DNA of 64,000 bases from Codonopsis lanceolata (GCA_013146195.2 CM028383.1:16577642-16641641), one strand, 5' to 3'. Counted from the stretch's first letter, positions 35,728-47,576 are shown. Numbers and translations are program-made. Notes: generated by a model not told the origin, from the sequence alone.

Positions 35728-38041
35728 CGAACATCTCCAATGATACCACCCTATATCACCTTCTAGTTACTTCGTTTTTTGTTTAGTTTACACTTTTTCA
35801 ACACTCTACAAAAAATTTCACTCCAATAATCATCATCTATACAATCCATTAAAAACCTCAAATCTCTTTCATCGCAACTAACAAACCTAACTACCACCAT
35901 ATTTTTCATATTTTTTATTTCTGTTTTTCCAACACAATTGGAATGAAATATTTATATTTTATATTATATATTCTATGAAAAAAATATTTTATTTTTTAAT
36001 TATTTTGATTACTTTCATCTAAAATATAAGTCATTTTAAAGGTCAATTTATGTTTATAATAATAATTACATCTAAAATATAAGTCATTTTAAAGGTCAAT
36101 GTATGTTTATAATAATAATAATTATTATTTTATTCTCTCATATATAATGAACACGAGACGAATGATTTCATTTGGTTGAAAAGAATTCGTAATTAACACA
36201 CAAAATTCATTTAAAAAAAATCATATTTCAATTTGATCAATAATGAAATATTTATATTATATATTATATATTATATATTCTATGAAAAAAATAATTATTT
36301 TTAATTATTTCGATTCCTTTCATCTAAAAATATACGTCATTTTAAGGGACAATTTGTGTTTATAATAATAATAATTATTATTTTATTGTCTCATATATTA
36401 CGAACACGAGACAAATTAATGATTTCATTTGGTTGAAAAGAATTCACAATTAATACCCAAATTTTACATAAAAATAAGCATCTTTCAATTTGATCAATAG
36501 ATCAAGTTTACGATAATAATGTAGTACGATAATAATTTAAAAATATATATGTATATTAGTAGCTTGCAACGGTAGGAAAATTTAAGAAGACAAAGGTAGT
36601 ATAATTAAAAGAAACCGCACATTACACTAATATTTATAATACAATCAATTATTTTTTCTTAAATGGTGTGCTGGGTCAAAGAGGACGATTATTTAAAAAC
36701 TAAGGGAATATATGTTTTAATAATTTTTAAAATTACTTTTATCTCAAAATAAATGTCAATCTAAAAGGAAATTTATGTTTAAAATAAAGTTTCATTATTA
36801 TCTAAACATAACTCCAACCGAAGAAATGAATTATAATTTTTTTGAACACCAAATAAAACTTATTAAATTAATAATAACTACATAAATGGTAAAGAAGAAG
36901 AAAGAAAATGGGAAAGAAAGAAAATTGGAGAGAGAAGATGAGGGTAACAATGGAGAGAGAAATGGATAACTATTCCACTAAAGGTCCCTCCAAACTTAGG
37001 GCATCCACAATGGTCCCTTTTTTGAAACCTCTAAAAACCATTTTGGAGTTTTTTTCTACACTTAAGCTCACAATGGTTACTTTTATTCACCCTCTATCCC
37101 TAAAATAAGTTAAACCTCCCTCTAAGTTTGGAGGGACCTTTAGTGGAATAGTGATCCACTTTCTCCCTCCAATTTTCTTTCTTCTCCATTTTCTTTCTTT
37201 TTCTCCACCATTTGTGTAGTTATTATTAATTTAATAAGTTTTATTTGGTGCTAAAATTAAAAAAAAATTCATTTCTTTGGTAGGAGTTAAGTTTAGATAA
37301 TAATAAAAAAATATTTTAAACATAAATTTTCTTTTAAATTGACATTTATTTTGAGATAAAAGCAATTTTAAAAATTAGTAAAACATATATTCCTTCCGTT
37401 TTTAAATAATCGTTCTCTTTGACCCGACATAACGTTTTTAAAAAAATTAATTAACTGTATTACAAATATTTGTGTAATGTGTGGTTTCCTTTTATTATAC
37501 TATATTTGTCTTCTTAAATTTTCCTACCATTGCAAGCTACCGATATACATATATTCTTTTTTTACATTATTATCGTAAACTTAATCGATTGATCAAATCG
37601 AAAGATGCTTATTTTTTTATGTGAAATGTGTGGATTAATTGCGAATTCTTTTCAACCAAAGGAAATGATTTGTTTCGTATTCGTTATCTATGAGAGGATA
37701 AAATAATAATAATTATTATTATTATAAACATAAATTGACCCTTAAAATGACATATTTTTAGATTAAAGTAATCAAAATAATTTTTTAAAAAATTTTCATA
37801 GAATATATAATATAAAATATAAATATTTCAATTCAATTGTATTGGAAAAATATAAATAAAAAAGATGAGAAATATGGTGGTAGTTAGGTTTGTTAGTTGT
37901 GATGAAAGAAATTTGAGGTTTTAAAGGATTGTATAGAGGGTGATTATTGGAGTGAAATTTTTTTTTGAGTGTTGAAAAAGTGTAAAAGGAACAAAAAACG
38001 AGGTAACTAGAGGGTGATATAAGGTGGTATCATTGGAGATG
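35728..38041. repeat. Large foldback: about 1-kb inverted arms around a 124-bp loop
   Basis: The left arm (35728-36998) reads inward from CATCTCCAATGATACCACC. The right arm (37123-38041) is its inverted copy, ending GGTGGTATCATTGGAGATG. The arms meet at CCCTCCAAACTTA (36986-36998) and TAAGTTTGGAGGG (37123-37135). The loop starts GGCATCCACAATGG. The left arm is longer because it holds an internal direct duplication of about 300 bp (segments near 36000-36240 and 36300-36500) absent from the right arm. The (G)AGCATCTCCAATG end is typical of PIF/Harbinger (Tourist-like) elements, but no matching 3-bp duplication was found. Confidence 0.75.
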
Positions 38042-38175
38042 CTCTAAGAGGGAGGCTTAACTTATTTTAGGGATAGAGGATGGAAAAAATTATCAATTGT
38101 GGGCTTAAGTATGGGAAAAAAAAAAACTCTAAAATGACTTGGAGGTTTTAAAAAAGGGGCTATTGTGGACGCCAT
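38042..38175. repeat. Inverted copy of the foldback loop
   Basis: This is the reverse complement, with small changes, of the loop at 36999-37122 ('ctaaaataagttaa', 'tccacaat' at its far end). It abuts the right arm, giving the order arm, loop, inverted arm, inverted loop. Confidence 0.7.
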
Positions 38176-38711
38176 TAAAGCATTTTCAATACAACATTTA
38201 GTTAGAAAGTAATTAATATGAGTAATTTTGGTAAAATATAGATAAATTTGTCTTAAAATCCTAAAATATTATTTATTTTGGGACAATTCTTTTGTTGCTA
38301 AGGCGTCATTTATTTTGGGAGGGTGGGAGTATTTAAGTATTCAAAATATGAAATTTATAATTACTAAAATACACTTAGTACTAGCTTAAATAGTAAATTA
38401 AATATGGTTAATTTGGTCCATTTAACATTAAAAACTCTGTCAAAATAGGCAAGTGATGACACTTGGACGAGATAACACTCATTTAATTGAAAAGATAGGA
38501 ACACAGGGATGGTGTGAAAATATTGTACAAAGATGGAAAAAAACACGATAATAAAATACATGGATAACTTTTGTATTTATGGAAAAAGACAGGGTGGTTT
38601 GGTGTATTTCATCCAAAAAAAAAACACACAAATAAAATAAAATCAAGGACCATAGTAAAAATGTTTTTCTTTGCTTTCTCTTAAAAACTAAAACGTTGTT
38701 AAAGGTATTAT
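38176..38711. other. AT-rich intergenic DNA
   Basis: No gene recognised. The open frame at 38364-38561 on the minus strand has no family resemblance. Confidence 0.5.
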
Positions 38712-38716
38712 GCTAT

Positions 38717-39544
38717 TGAAGGGACCTGGCCTGGGTCCTCCTACGTGGCGCGACCACGTGGACTCCAGTTAGACTTAAGCAGGTCTCACCGTGACCAAGG
38801 ACCATCAACTAGCCGACCACCATCGGCGACCATCAACTAGCCGACCTTTATCCTTAGTAATAATCAAAGACCATTCTGAACATGTGAGCAATACCCGACC
38901 ACTCGAGCGAGGACTATTAATGCTCGACCGACAAACCTTCTATGATATGATAGACCTGACATATAGCCTGTACATAGCCTCCAGATGCCATCTTCACAAG
39001 AGGTGAGCAAGCCATGCAAGCCGTTATATCTTAGCGGCTCATCAACCGCCTACAATCGACACATCACACGCTATCTGTCAACCACTTAGGAACTGCCAAC
39101 GAGCCGACCAGGGAACAAGTCCTACCATCAGGGACCACCATTCCAATCATGATCTCAAATCCAAACTACTATAAAAGGAAGCCTTCCCCTTGAAGAAAAG
39201 ATATGATTTACTTTGCATTCTAAAACTTACAAGAGCTTTTGCACACATTAGACACGAGAGAATTATTGTCAAAACACTCACCGGAAGCTTAAGGGAACGC
39301 CTAGCTTCGGATTACTGACTCTCACACCGGAGGGCTGTAGCTGGGAAACCCCTAGCACCCTAACGGTAGTCTGCTTTCAGGTAATTAACCAACGATCAAG
39401 AACAAGCACAAAGCCCAGATATCCTATCAACTTTGGTACCCCAAGTACCCACATATACCGACGTGAACATCAACCCAAGACACGTCAGCTCCGGTCCATT
39501 ACGTGGACTACCAGCCTAGTCACCCCATCTTTGTGGCGTGATCA
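38717..39544 (+). mobile_element. Solo LTR (gypsy-type)
   Basis: An 828-bp segment starting TGAAGGGACCTGG and ending GGCGTGATCA, flanked by the perfect 5-bp duplication GCTAT (38712-38716 and 39545-39549). It contains a TATA box (CTATAAAAGGAAG, about 39170). TG/CA ends, a promoter, no coding region and a target duplication at the outer edges show a solo LTR left by recombination between two LTRs. It is unrelated to the Tat-like LTR at 39928. Confidence 0.88.
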
Positions 39545-39549
39545 GCTAT

Positions 39550-39922
39550 GTTAAGAGAGCCCTTAGTATATAAAACGTTAAAGAACGATGAATTTTATGT
39601 GAGTGATCTAACATACTTTCTTAGTCTATTGAAGTTTGAGATTGGAATTGGAATTGAAAGAAAATTAGTCGAGTTGTTTTTCCCATTTAAATTATAAAGT
39701 TTAAGATTATTTAGTCAAAGATAGCCTAAAAGATCTTCCTTAATGAAAAAAACATGAAACTTAGTTTACACTCGACCCCTTTATATTTTCTCTACTATCT
39801 TCAACCTCCCTCTTCTTTTCTATTACTCCAACAAGAATAAATTTTGAGAAAGATGATGAGATTTCAATTTTGATCCCTATGATCGGTGTGGTAATGCCAT
39901 ATCTTTCAAGATTAAAGATATA
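39550..39922. other. Spacer between solo LTR and Tat-like element
   Basis: No gene or repeat recognised. Confidence 0.5.
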
Positions 39923-39927
39923 TTTTT

Positions 39928-40723
39928 TGATGTGACAAAATCACAGCTTGGGCCGTCCGTGTGTTGGGTTTGATATCTGGGCTTGAATCTGCTTCCTTGA
40001 ACCTGATTAACAACACAGAAAACCTGAGTGGAAGTGCAAGGCAGGGCCTCGCGAAACCCCTCCGGCGTGAGAGTAAGTCTCGAGTGTGAATGTCAAGAGA
40101 GAATTTGGCAGAGTTTCTAGGCTCAAAAAAGAGTGTGTGTACCTTGTTTGTGGCTTGTGAATGGGTATTTATAGGCCCCTAATGACTTAGAATCTGTGTG
40201 GGATTCAGTTTCCATAGATACCCAGTCAATCAAGGAGAGAATCCCTTGATTATAGGCATGATATGTGGTTGGCCGCGTGAATATTGAAACAGATAAGGTA
40301 AGTGCCCTGCTCGGTTATGGAAACCTTTGACTTGTCTTGGAGAGCAAGTTTCCAGGGCCTCCTGCCTGATACGTTCTCGGGCGAGCAGGGCTTTGCCCGG
40401 CTATTTGATGTATACTGATCTGAGGTCAGTGTAGATCCAGGGGGTGGCCCCTGGTCGGGCAGGCCAGGCCGGTGCTTGACCAGGTTTGGACAGGATGAAT
40501 CTGATTCTTTGCCCGGTGTAAGTATGGTCCCCGGACATGGCCCTTGACTGGATAGGCAAGGCCTGTGCCCGGCCAGGTTTAGACGGGAGTCGCGCTGCTC
40601 GTTGCTTGGCGCCTCAATTACTTTGCCCACTAGGTCGGCGGGCCTCATATTGATTACGCTCGTGACTGGCACGTGCTGCTAACTCGTGCTTCGCTCGTGA
40701 CCTGGCTTAGGCCGGGCATATCA
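39928..40723 (-). repeat. 3' LTR of the deleted Tat-like element
   Basis: 796 bp. On the minus strand it starts TGATATGCCCGGCC and ends GTCACATCA. It contains 'cctataaatacc' as TATA box (minus strand, about 40165-40176) and the 'ctcacgccggaggggtttcg' block shared with the LTR at 24798. Confidence 0.87.
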
Positions 40724-41072
40724 GTGGCCCCTATCTCCTTGTCTGGCGAGTATTCATGCTCGGAGCGGGGAGCATATATGCAGGATGATGTTCACACGGG
40801 CCTCAACACTTGTGAATTTTTGAGAAAATGGGAAGATTGAGAAAGCAGACTTGTGGAAGGCTTTGGGGCTTTAATGGGAAACAGCTGGAGCATACTGAGG
40901 AAGCTTGCTGCTGAGGGTTTACCGGGCGCGTGGACGAAGGGGCGCGTGTACCGTCAAAGGTTGAGGTGATATGATAGGGACACGGACCACGAAGCGGTAT
41001 ATTTAATGGGCCGTCCTTCTAGACGCCGTTTCGACCTCCTCCTTTTCCCCCCCAAAAACGCAAACCCTGGCC

Positions 41073-41080
41073 TATAAAAG
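41073..41080 (+). promoter_or_regulatory. TATA box of the antisense gene
   Basis: TATAAAAG in 'ggcctataaaagacccctcc', followed by a pyrimidine-rich leader and then a 5'UTR intron. It reads opposite to the retroelement. Confidence 0.65.
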
Positions 41081-41104
41081 ACCCCTCCTCCCTCCTTCCA
41101 ACCT

Positions 41105-42335
41105 TTTACCGCTTCTTGATTTTCTAGAGAGAGAAAACTCTGGTGAGTTCTTGATGTTGATGCCCTAAAGAGTGCCTAGATTCCAGTGATCTTGCACTCC
41201 GATTTCCAGCGTTCGTTTGGCGTTTCTAGCTTGGCCTTGGCTTTGTCTTTCCCCCTTGATTGCTCACAGAAGACGCTTCAATCCAGGATTAACGGTAAGT
41301 TTCTGACCTTCTTCTTCCTGCTATGCTCTTAGTCCCTCTGGGTTTAATGAGGGTTTTCTGGTTTTTTTTCCTTCATCTACGTATGCTTCTGGGTAAGAGG
41401 TTAAGATTAAGAATGGCCCTTTAGGTAGAGATCGAGGAAAAGACCATGTGGTCTCGCTCGCAAGGCGGGCAGGGCCCCTTTGGTGTACCTAGACTTAGGA
41501 ATTTCCCCCCTTTTGCTTTATCAGTTATCCGGCCAGAAGATTGATTCTCTTTCCTCGATCTCTTTGTAGATGTCCGATATTTCGGAAAATGACCGCGAGG
41601 CCTTCAGCTACGGCGGGAAGAACGATTCTCTGAGCAGCGAGAAGGCTCCTCCTGTTGACTATGAGTCGGATGAGGGAGCGAGATCCGTGGCTGGGCCGAC
41701 GGTCCCTGGGCGCGTGGCTCCTCCAGTAGTTGACTTAGTTGATTCCTCAAATGGGGAAGATTCTGGAGAAGCGAGCGTTACTGGAGGCTATGGTGGCGGG
41801 CAGGGCCCTGAACAGCAGGTAACCAATGTTGAAGGTACGGGTCGAGCAAGTAAGGGCCGAGCAAGGAGAGGTGACCGGAGAGGCCTCAGAGGCCTCAGAG
41901 GCAGATAACATGCCCCTTGCTCGGCGCCTAAAGAGGACAGGTCGTACTTAAGTGGAAGCCACACTTGAGGTTGATGCAGATGACCGGGACAACATTCCCT
42001 TTGCTCGCTGCTACAAAATGGTCGGCGGCTCTCAAGTGGAGGTCACACTTGATGAAATTGTGGAAGAAGAGGAAGAGCCCGACTGACATGTGAACGCAGA
42101 TGAGAGCCGGTATGCCACTCATTGGGCCACGTTGGATACGGCGGACAAGGTGACCGTATGGCTTTCGTCCCTCGGCATCGACTCTACTTACTATCGGGCG
42201 AGCAAAATGGACGTGCCCGCCAATGTTAAGCTTTCCCGTGAGCAGGGAAACGAACTTTTGTTTTTTGTCGACTTTTTCCACATAGGACTACGCCTTCCAC
42301 TGGAGCCTTTCCTCGTGGACTTTCTGCACGAGACC
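41105..42335 (+). pseudogene. Antisense gene of the Tat-like element (gypsy-type transposon N-terminal-like), with 5'UTR intron
   Basis: The leader exon runs from about 41105 to 41294, with donor ACG|GTAAGT, then a 275-bp intron (41295-41569) whose acceptor CTTTGTAG directly abuts the start ATG (41570). The first frame (41570-41908, 112 codons) begins MSDISENDREAFSYGG and is acidic and Gly/Ser-rich. After a frameshift and two stops the coding sequence continues at 42090-42335: SRYATHWATLD, TVWLSSLGIDSTYY, NELLFFVDFFHIGLRLPLEP and FLVDFLHET. The 'hxGLRLPLxPFLxxFL' motif is that of the plant 'putative gypsy type transposon' domain (PF04195). The ORF then runs directly into LTR sequence at 42336, so the C-terminus is deleted. 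The function of this protein class is unknown. Confidence 0.72.
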
Positions 42336-42931
42336 AAAGAGTGTGTGTACCTTGTTTGTGGCTTGTGAAGGGGTATTTATAGGCCCCTAATGACTTAGAA
42401 TCTGTGTGGGATTCAGTTTCCATATATACCCTGTCAATCAAGGAGAGAATCCCTTGATTATAGGCATGATATGCGGCTGGCCGCGCGAATGTAGGAACAG
42501 ATAAGGTAAGTGCCCTGCTCGGTTATGGAAACTTTTGACTTGTCTTGGAGAGCAAGTTTCCAGGGCCTCCTGCCTGATACGTGCTCGGGCGAGCAAGGCT
42601 TTGCCTGACTATTTGATGTATACTGATCTGAGGTCAGTGTAGATCCAGGTGGTGGCCCCTGGTCGGGTAGGCCAGGCCGGTGCTCAACCAGGTTTGGACG
42701 GGATGAATCTGATTCTTTGCCCGGTGTGAGTGTGGTCCCCGGACATGGCCCTTGGCCGGATAGGCAAGGCCTGTGCCCGGCTAGGTTTAGACGGGAGTCA
42801 CGCTGCTCGTTGTTTGGCGCCTCAATTACTTTGCCCGCTAGGTCGGCGGGCCCTATATTGATTATGCTCGTGACTGGCACGTGCTGCTAACTCGTGCTTC
42901 GCTCGTGACCCGATTTGGGTTGGGTATATCA
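42336..42931 (-). repeat. Truncated 5' LTR of the deleted Tat-like element
   Basis: 596 bp that match 40128-40723 closely; the part beyond is lost. The breakpoint falls in AAAGAGTGTGTGTACC, the first few bases of which could belong to either the ORF or the LTR. Confidence 0.85.
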
Positions 42932-42936
42932 TTTTT

Positions 42937-43688
42937 CTTCTTTATAGCCCATGACATTCAGATTGGTAGGAAGAGCCGATGCATCATGGTTACGTCAAAA
43001 GCATTTGTTTATTTAAATATTTAAAGAAGGTATGTTTCATGGTTGTGTTTAAAGTCTAATAATTAAATAATATATTAATGTCATTGAACTTGATCATAAT
43101 TTTTAAAAAAAACTTAAACACAACCAATATATTTATAAATTATAATTCAACTAGAGGGTAAAAATAAAATGTTAGGAAAATTATAAACATAAATTTTGAA
43201 AATTAACTTTTTAAGTTAAATATCTCAAAATAGAATAATTGACTCTTTGATTGTATGATGGAGTTTTGATGAGGGAGTAAACAATAATGATTTTTAATTA
43301 CTTCTCACGATGCATTTGTTTTCTTAAGAATGTACTTGAACCTAACATTGGCATTTCATTGCACTATGGAGCCGTATGGTAGTCATATTAAGGCCAAATA
43401 TGATTAATAAATCAAAATTTTAGATGTTTGGTATATAATAGACCGTTTGGAATAGTAATCCAAATTATCTAGATAAAAGTTTTATCCCATCGCTAATTAT
43501 ACAAAGGGAGAGGGTGATATTATTAGCGCCCTCGTTAAAAAAAACTAAGAAATTATCATCTTTAATTCCAAAACTACCATCGATATATAATAACGAGAAC
43601 ATATTAATAAAAATGATTATCCTTAACCGATTATAAAACAAGCCCTATGTGGTTATTTATGGAGTATCAAAAAGGAAAAAAATATGCA
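42937..43688. other. AT-rich intergenic DNA
   Basis: No gene. A possible hAT-like end ('agaccgtttggaatagtaat', 43440) has no visible partner. Confidence 0.5.
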
Positions 43689-43697
43689 ATAATACAA

Positions 43698-45345
43698 GGG
43701 TTAAATGCACCATTGGTCCATGTACTATGCAAAAGTCTGGTAGCAGTCCTTGTACAAAGCAAATGCACGCCACAGACCAAAGAATGCATATTTTTCTCAT
43801 CGATAGTCCCTAAGGTCAACAACGTTAAATACTACGCCGTTTTGCCCACCGGTAGTCCTTAAGGTCAATGACGTTAAATACTACGACGTTAAGTCAGTAT
43901 ACGTGATCACTCATGTGTTTTAAATCAAGGGCAAACTAGTCTTTTACATTTTTAAAAAGGGAACAACATCAAAATAAGGGGGCCATGGGTTACCTCATCA
44001 AAACAAGGGCCCCATGTGAAAATTTCATTGTCTTCTCCAATTCTCCCTATTTTCCTCCTTCTCTTCTCTTACCCATTTCACTCTTTTAGTCATTCATTGC
44101 TGCCAATTTCAAGCTAAGTAGCTAACCCATTTGGTGATGAGAGAAACTTGAATTAATTACCTTGAGCTAACCCATTTCCTAGAAAGAAAAACCGAAACTA
44201 CTTTCTAATTTCATAGAATGAAAACCTCAAATTAATTTTCTAGAATGAACACCCAAATTAATTTTGGGTTGCGCTATTGAGACCCCCCAATCCTCCAAGT
44301 TGACCCCCCAAAACCCCCCCAAAATCCAAACTTCCTATTTTACCCTCCCCTATCCAAGTTGACCCCCCTTCCCACCCTCTCACCGCCTCTTCCCTCTCCC
44401 CCACTTCACTGTCTCCTCCCTCCCCCCACACCGCCTCCTCCCTCTCCCCACCTCACTGTCTCCTCCCTCTCCCCCACCTCAATGTCTCCCCACCTCACTG
44501 TCTCCTCCCTCCCCCACACGCTAGTAAGTTGCAAACTCCAACGAGTTCAATTTCAAGGCTGTCGTTGTCAATGGCGGACTCCGACAAAAACCAGACATAC
44601 CCAAAAACAATCTGAGCTCTCAAAAATAAAACCTCAAGAATATTACTTTTAAGCTCTGCACATCGCTCTCTCTCTAGAACTTTTTCCCGCCTCTCTCCCA
44701 TTTCCAATTTCTCTGCCCCATCTCTCTCTCCACAACCACTGCTCTTCATAGTCAGTGCCACTGCAATTTCTCCCGCCGTTCCTCCCAAATTACATTGCCG
44801 GACCGACGGGTTCGTCGACCATAAATCCCAAATTAATTTGAATGCATTACAGACAAAATCTCAAGCAAGAAACAAAATAAAACCCAAGCAAGAGTCGTTG
44901 TTAGAATTGAAAGAAAAAAAAGGAAGAAATGAAATAAATTTGTTTTCAAACCAAATGGAAATGGAAAAGAGTTCACTTGTGAAGAAAGGAAGAGATTCAG
45001 AAAATGGAGTGCTGGACTGGATTCCGAAAATGGAGTACGTTGGGCCAGGGAAGAATAAGAAAAGTTACAGGGAGGTTCCTAAATTTTGGGTTTTTTTTCC
45101 AGTAGCTTTTTAAACTTTCAACATGGTCCCTTAAGTTACAGGGATTGGAAATGACTCATTTGCCCTCTTATTGGTGCACATGAGTGACCACATGCTCACT
45201 TAACGGTACATTATCTAGCGTCGTTGACCTCATGGACTTCTGGTGGGCAAAATATGCATTATTTGGTCTATGTCGTGCATTTGCTTTGTACAAAAACTAC
45301 TACCAGACTTTTGTATAGTAAAGGGACCAATAGTGCATTTAACCC
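43698..45345. mobile_element. Mutator-like element, GGGTTAAATGCACC ends, 9-bp TSD
   Basis: A perfect 9-bp duplication ATAATACAA flanks it (43689-43697 and 45346-45354). TIRs: GGGTTAAATGCACCATTGGT and the complement of ACCAATAGTGCATTTAACCC, extending well over 100 bp inward ('caaagcaaatgcacg', 'atgcata'). It is the same family as 34398-35343 but larger. The interior includes part of the GGGTTGCGC family (44266-44520) and a C-rich, CTCTCTC-containing stretch (44640-44830) that looks like a captured 5' leader. The open frame at 44838-45113 is Lys-rich and unrecognised. No transposase. Confidence 0.88.
44266..44520. mobile_element. Partial GGGTTGCGC-family Mutator-like element, nested
   Basis: It matches the left TIR and C/T tract of the element at 33525 (GGGTTGCGCTATTGAGACCC, 'tcctccaagttgacccccca'), but the right TIR is absent. 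It was truncated after insertion, or captured as a fragment by the host MULE. Confidence 0.75.
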
Positions 45346-45354
45346 ATAATACAA

Positions 45355-45961
45355 AAAGAACAATTTATGTGACTTATGTTTAAAATACAAACCTAGTTAC
45401 TAAATTGCGATGAACAAATAAGTAGGAGATTTTAATACAAAACCAATTAATAATTGTGCATTGGTCAGGTTAGTCCTAGTATCGAGTATTTGAATCTCAT
45501 TTTGTCAAGTAAATAAGGATGCTTTTGTATATGTTTCATAAAGTAATCCAATGTGAAGTTATTGTGACATTGTTGGACATGTTCACTCGGTTATAAAACA
45601 ATCCTATCAAATGATGTCCTAGTATCTTAGCATTGATTGATAGTTATCTATATTTCCGTGTATGTCTGAATCTTTTAATAAGAGTGATGACGTGATGGCA
45701 AATTCTACTGTAACACAATCTTAACCATCTCATTACTCATTAGTAGCTTATCCAAGTACACAGTTACTACTTAATCGTTTGTTTGTTATACGGTATCCAA
45801 ATAATTTCTATAATAGTTTTTATATTTTTCATTTAAGCTACTAATTAATTAATAACATATTAAACATTTTTATCCTGGTAATAAATAAAATTATCCTTTC
45901 GAACGGAGAGAATGTAACTGCTTATTATGACCCTTTCATAAAATTAAAATAGTCTATTCAA
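45355..45961. other. AT-rich intergenic DNA
   Basis: No gene or bounded repeat recognised. Confidence 0.5.
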
Positions 45962-46666
45962 TGTTTCACGGAAAATGACTTACGAAAAACGTTTTCCTTA
46001 TTTTTCGGTGTTTGGTAATCTCAGAAAAATGTAGTCAACGTAAAAACTTTTCATAGCCAACGGAAAATGAAACCTTCTTTTCTGAAAAATGACTTACAGA
46101 TTCATTTTCCGTAAGTCATTTTCCAAAAGTTTGAGCACCTCTCTGCCCCCTTCCACAAGTACACATATTTACATACACACACAATATTTCACTCAACAAA
46201 TAAATTATTTAGAAATATAAATGGAGTTTGTGCACACTATTTATAAATTATCATTTTAATAAATACTCATTACGTCCTAAAATTAGTGTCAACTATATTA
46301 TTTAGGAATGTCCCAAATAATGTTCATTTTCTTTTTTAAAACACTATTTTTTTTCATATCAATTATCAAATTTTTTATTTGTATTTTTGAAATTAAAAAA
46401 AGATGAACCTTATTGATTTGACACGACTAATGATAAATTGGGGTTACTAATGGAAAATTATTTAAATCTCAACACTATCTTATATTCAATATGAGACATT
46501 AATATTAGAATATATTTTTGTATTTATTCATATATTGTTTTCCGTACGTTTGCCAAACACCCGAAAATGTTTTTCGACATATTTTCAAAAGATTTATCAA
46601 ACACCTGAAAACGAAATCTTTTCATTTTCTAGAAATCATTTTCCGAAAATCATTTTCCGTGAAACA
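45962..46666. mobile_element. MITE-like element with TGTTTCACGGAAAATG ends
   Basis: The left end is TGTTTCACGGAAAATGACTT and the complement of the right end is TGTTTCACGGAAAATGATTT. Further inverted copies of GGAAAATGA-type words lie inside each end. It shares its interior with 23439-24107. No clear target duplication, no coding region. Confidence 0.75.
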
Positions 46667-46689
46667 AACTGTGACATATACCTTAGACA

Positions 46690-47465
46690 ACACTTGATTC
46701 AATTTAGTTTGGTTTAAGTAAAAACTACTAATTGAATCATCCTTACTCGTTCTAAAAAATTTAGATGAATCGAATCGAATAAGATTTAGAACCGAATCAA
46801 ACCATTTAGTTTAATTTGGTTTTGTGGTTTAAATAAATTCTTTTTTATCAATTTAACTAACATTAAGAATAACAATAAAAATAAGATTTTAATATGAAAT
46901 TAGCAACAAACATTAGAAAATAACCTATTAAAAATAAATTATCATAAAGAAAATAATACAAATTCCAAAATAAACACAAATAATGAAAGAAATAAAATTC
47001 TTTCGACAATCAATTTTTTTCTTCAATAATGCTATGTTTACCATTATCTCTACAACTATTGTTACTACTAAGCCTTGGTGAAGGCAAAATGTGTTTTAGT
47101 GAAAGATAACATTGCCCTTCACTAAGGTTTAGTGGTAACAATAATGGTAGAATTAGTGGTAAGCCTAACACTATTTTTTTTTGGTTTAGTGTGTGTGTGT
47201 GTGTATATATATATATAACTAAAATAAGGACTTAGATTATTCATATCAGATGATCCAAATATATATAATAAATAAATAAAAATATAGATTGGTTTGATTC
47301 AGTTCAGTTTGGTTTGGTTTGTTAGCAAAAAATGTGAACTAAACCGAACGGTTTTTTAAATTTTGAAACCAAAACTAAATTGTCTTTGACTAAAACCAAA
47401 CAAAAATCAATTGGTTTGATTTGATTCGATTAAATGGTTTAGTAGTTCCCATGTACACCCCTAAT
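46690..47465. repeat. GGTTTGGTT-rich foldback repeat
   Basis: Opposed clusters of TTTGGTTTGGTT-type motifs at about 46700-46830 and 47290-47430 make the ends self-complementary. It is related to 2250-2840. A second, smaller foldback (47027-47168) is nested within it. Confidence 0.6.
47027..47168. mobile_element. Small foldback MITE nested in the GGTTTGGTT repeat
   Basis: About 140 bp, nearly all inverted repeat: 'aactattgttactactaagc' pairs with the complement of 'gtttagtggtaacaataatg'. It is followed by a short (GT)n(TA)n run at about 47194-47216. Confidence 0.65.
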
Positions 47466-47576
47466 ACACACCGTTCCGGTACTTGTAGTTTTAGACGAGG
47501 GCAGAAAGTATAAGGTACTAAAATACGTAGTAAATTGTTATATTTATCGGCTCATCATTTCCCATTTCCCATTGAG

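Larger units (their letters stand above)
39928..42931 (-). mobile_element. Deleted Tat-like gypsy element carrying an antisense gene
   Basis: The element is oriented on the minus strand. Its 5' LTR remnant is 42336-42931 and its complete 3' LTR is 39928-40723, preceded (minus strand) by the polypurine tract AAGGAGATAGGGGCCAC (40724-40740). TTTTT flanks both sides (39923-39927 and 42932-42936), a plausible but low-complexity target duplication. The primer-binding site, gag and pol are gone. What remains inside is an ORF on the opposite strand (41570-42335) with its own promoter. Additional ORFs, some antisense, between pol and the 3' LTR are known in Tat-group elements. Confidence 0.85.
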
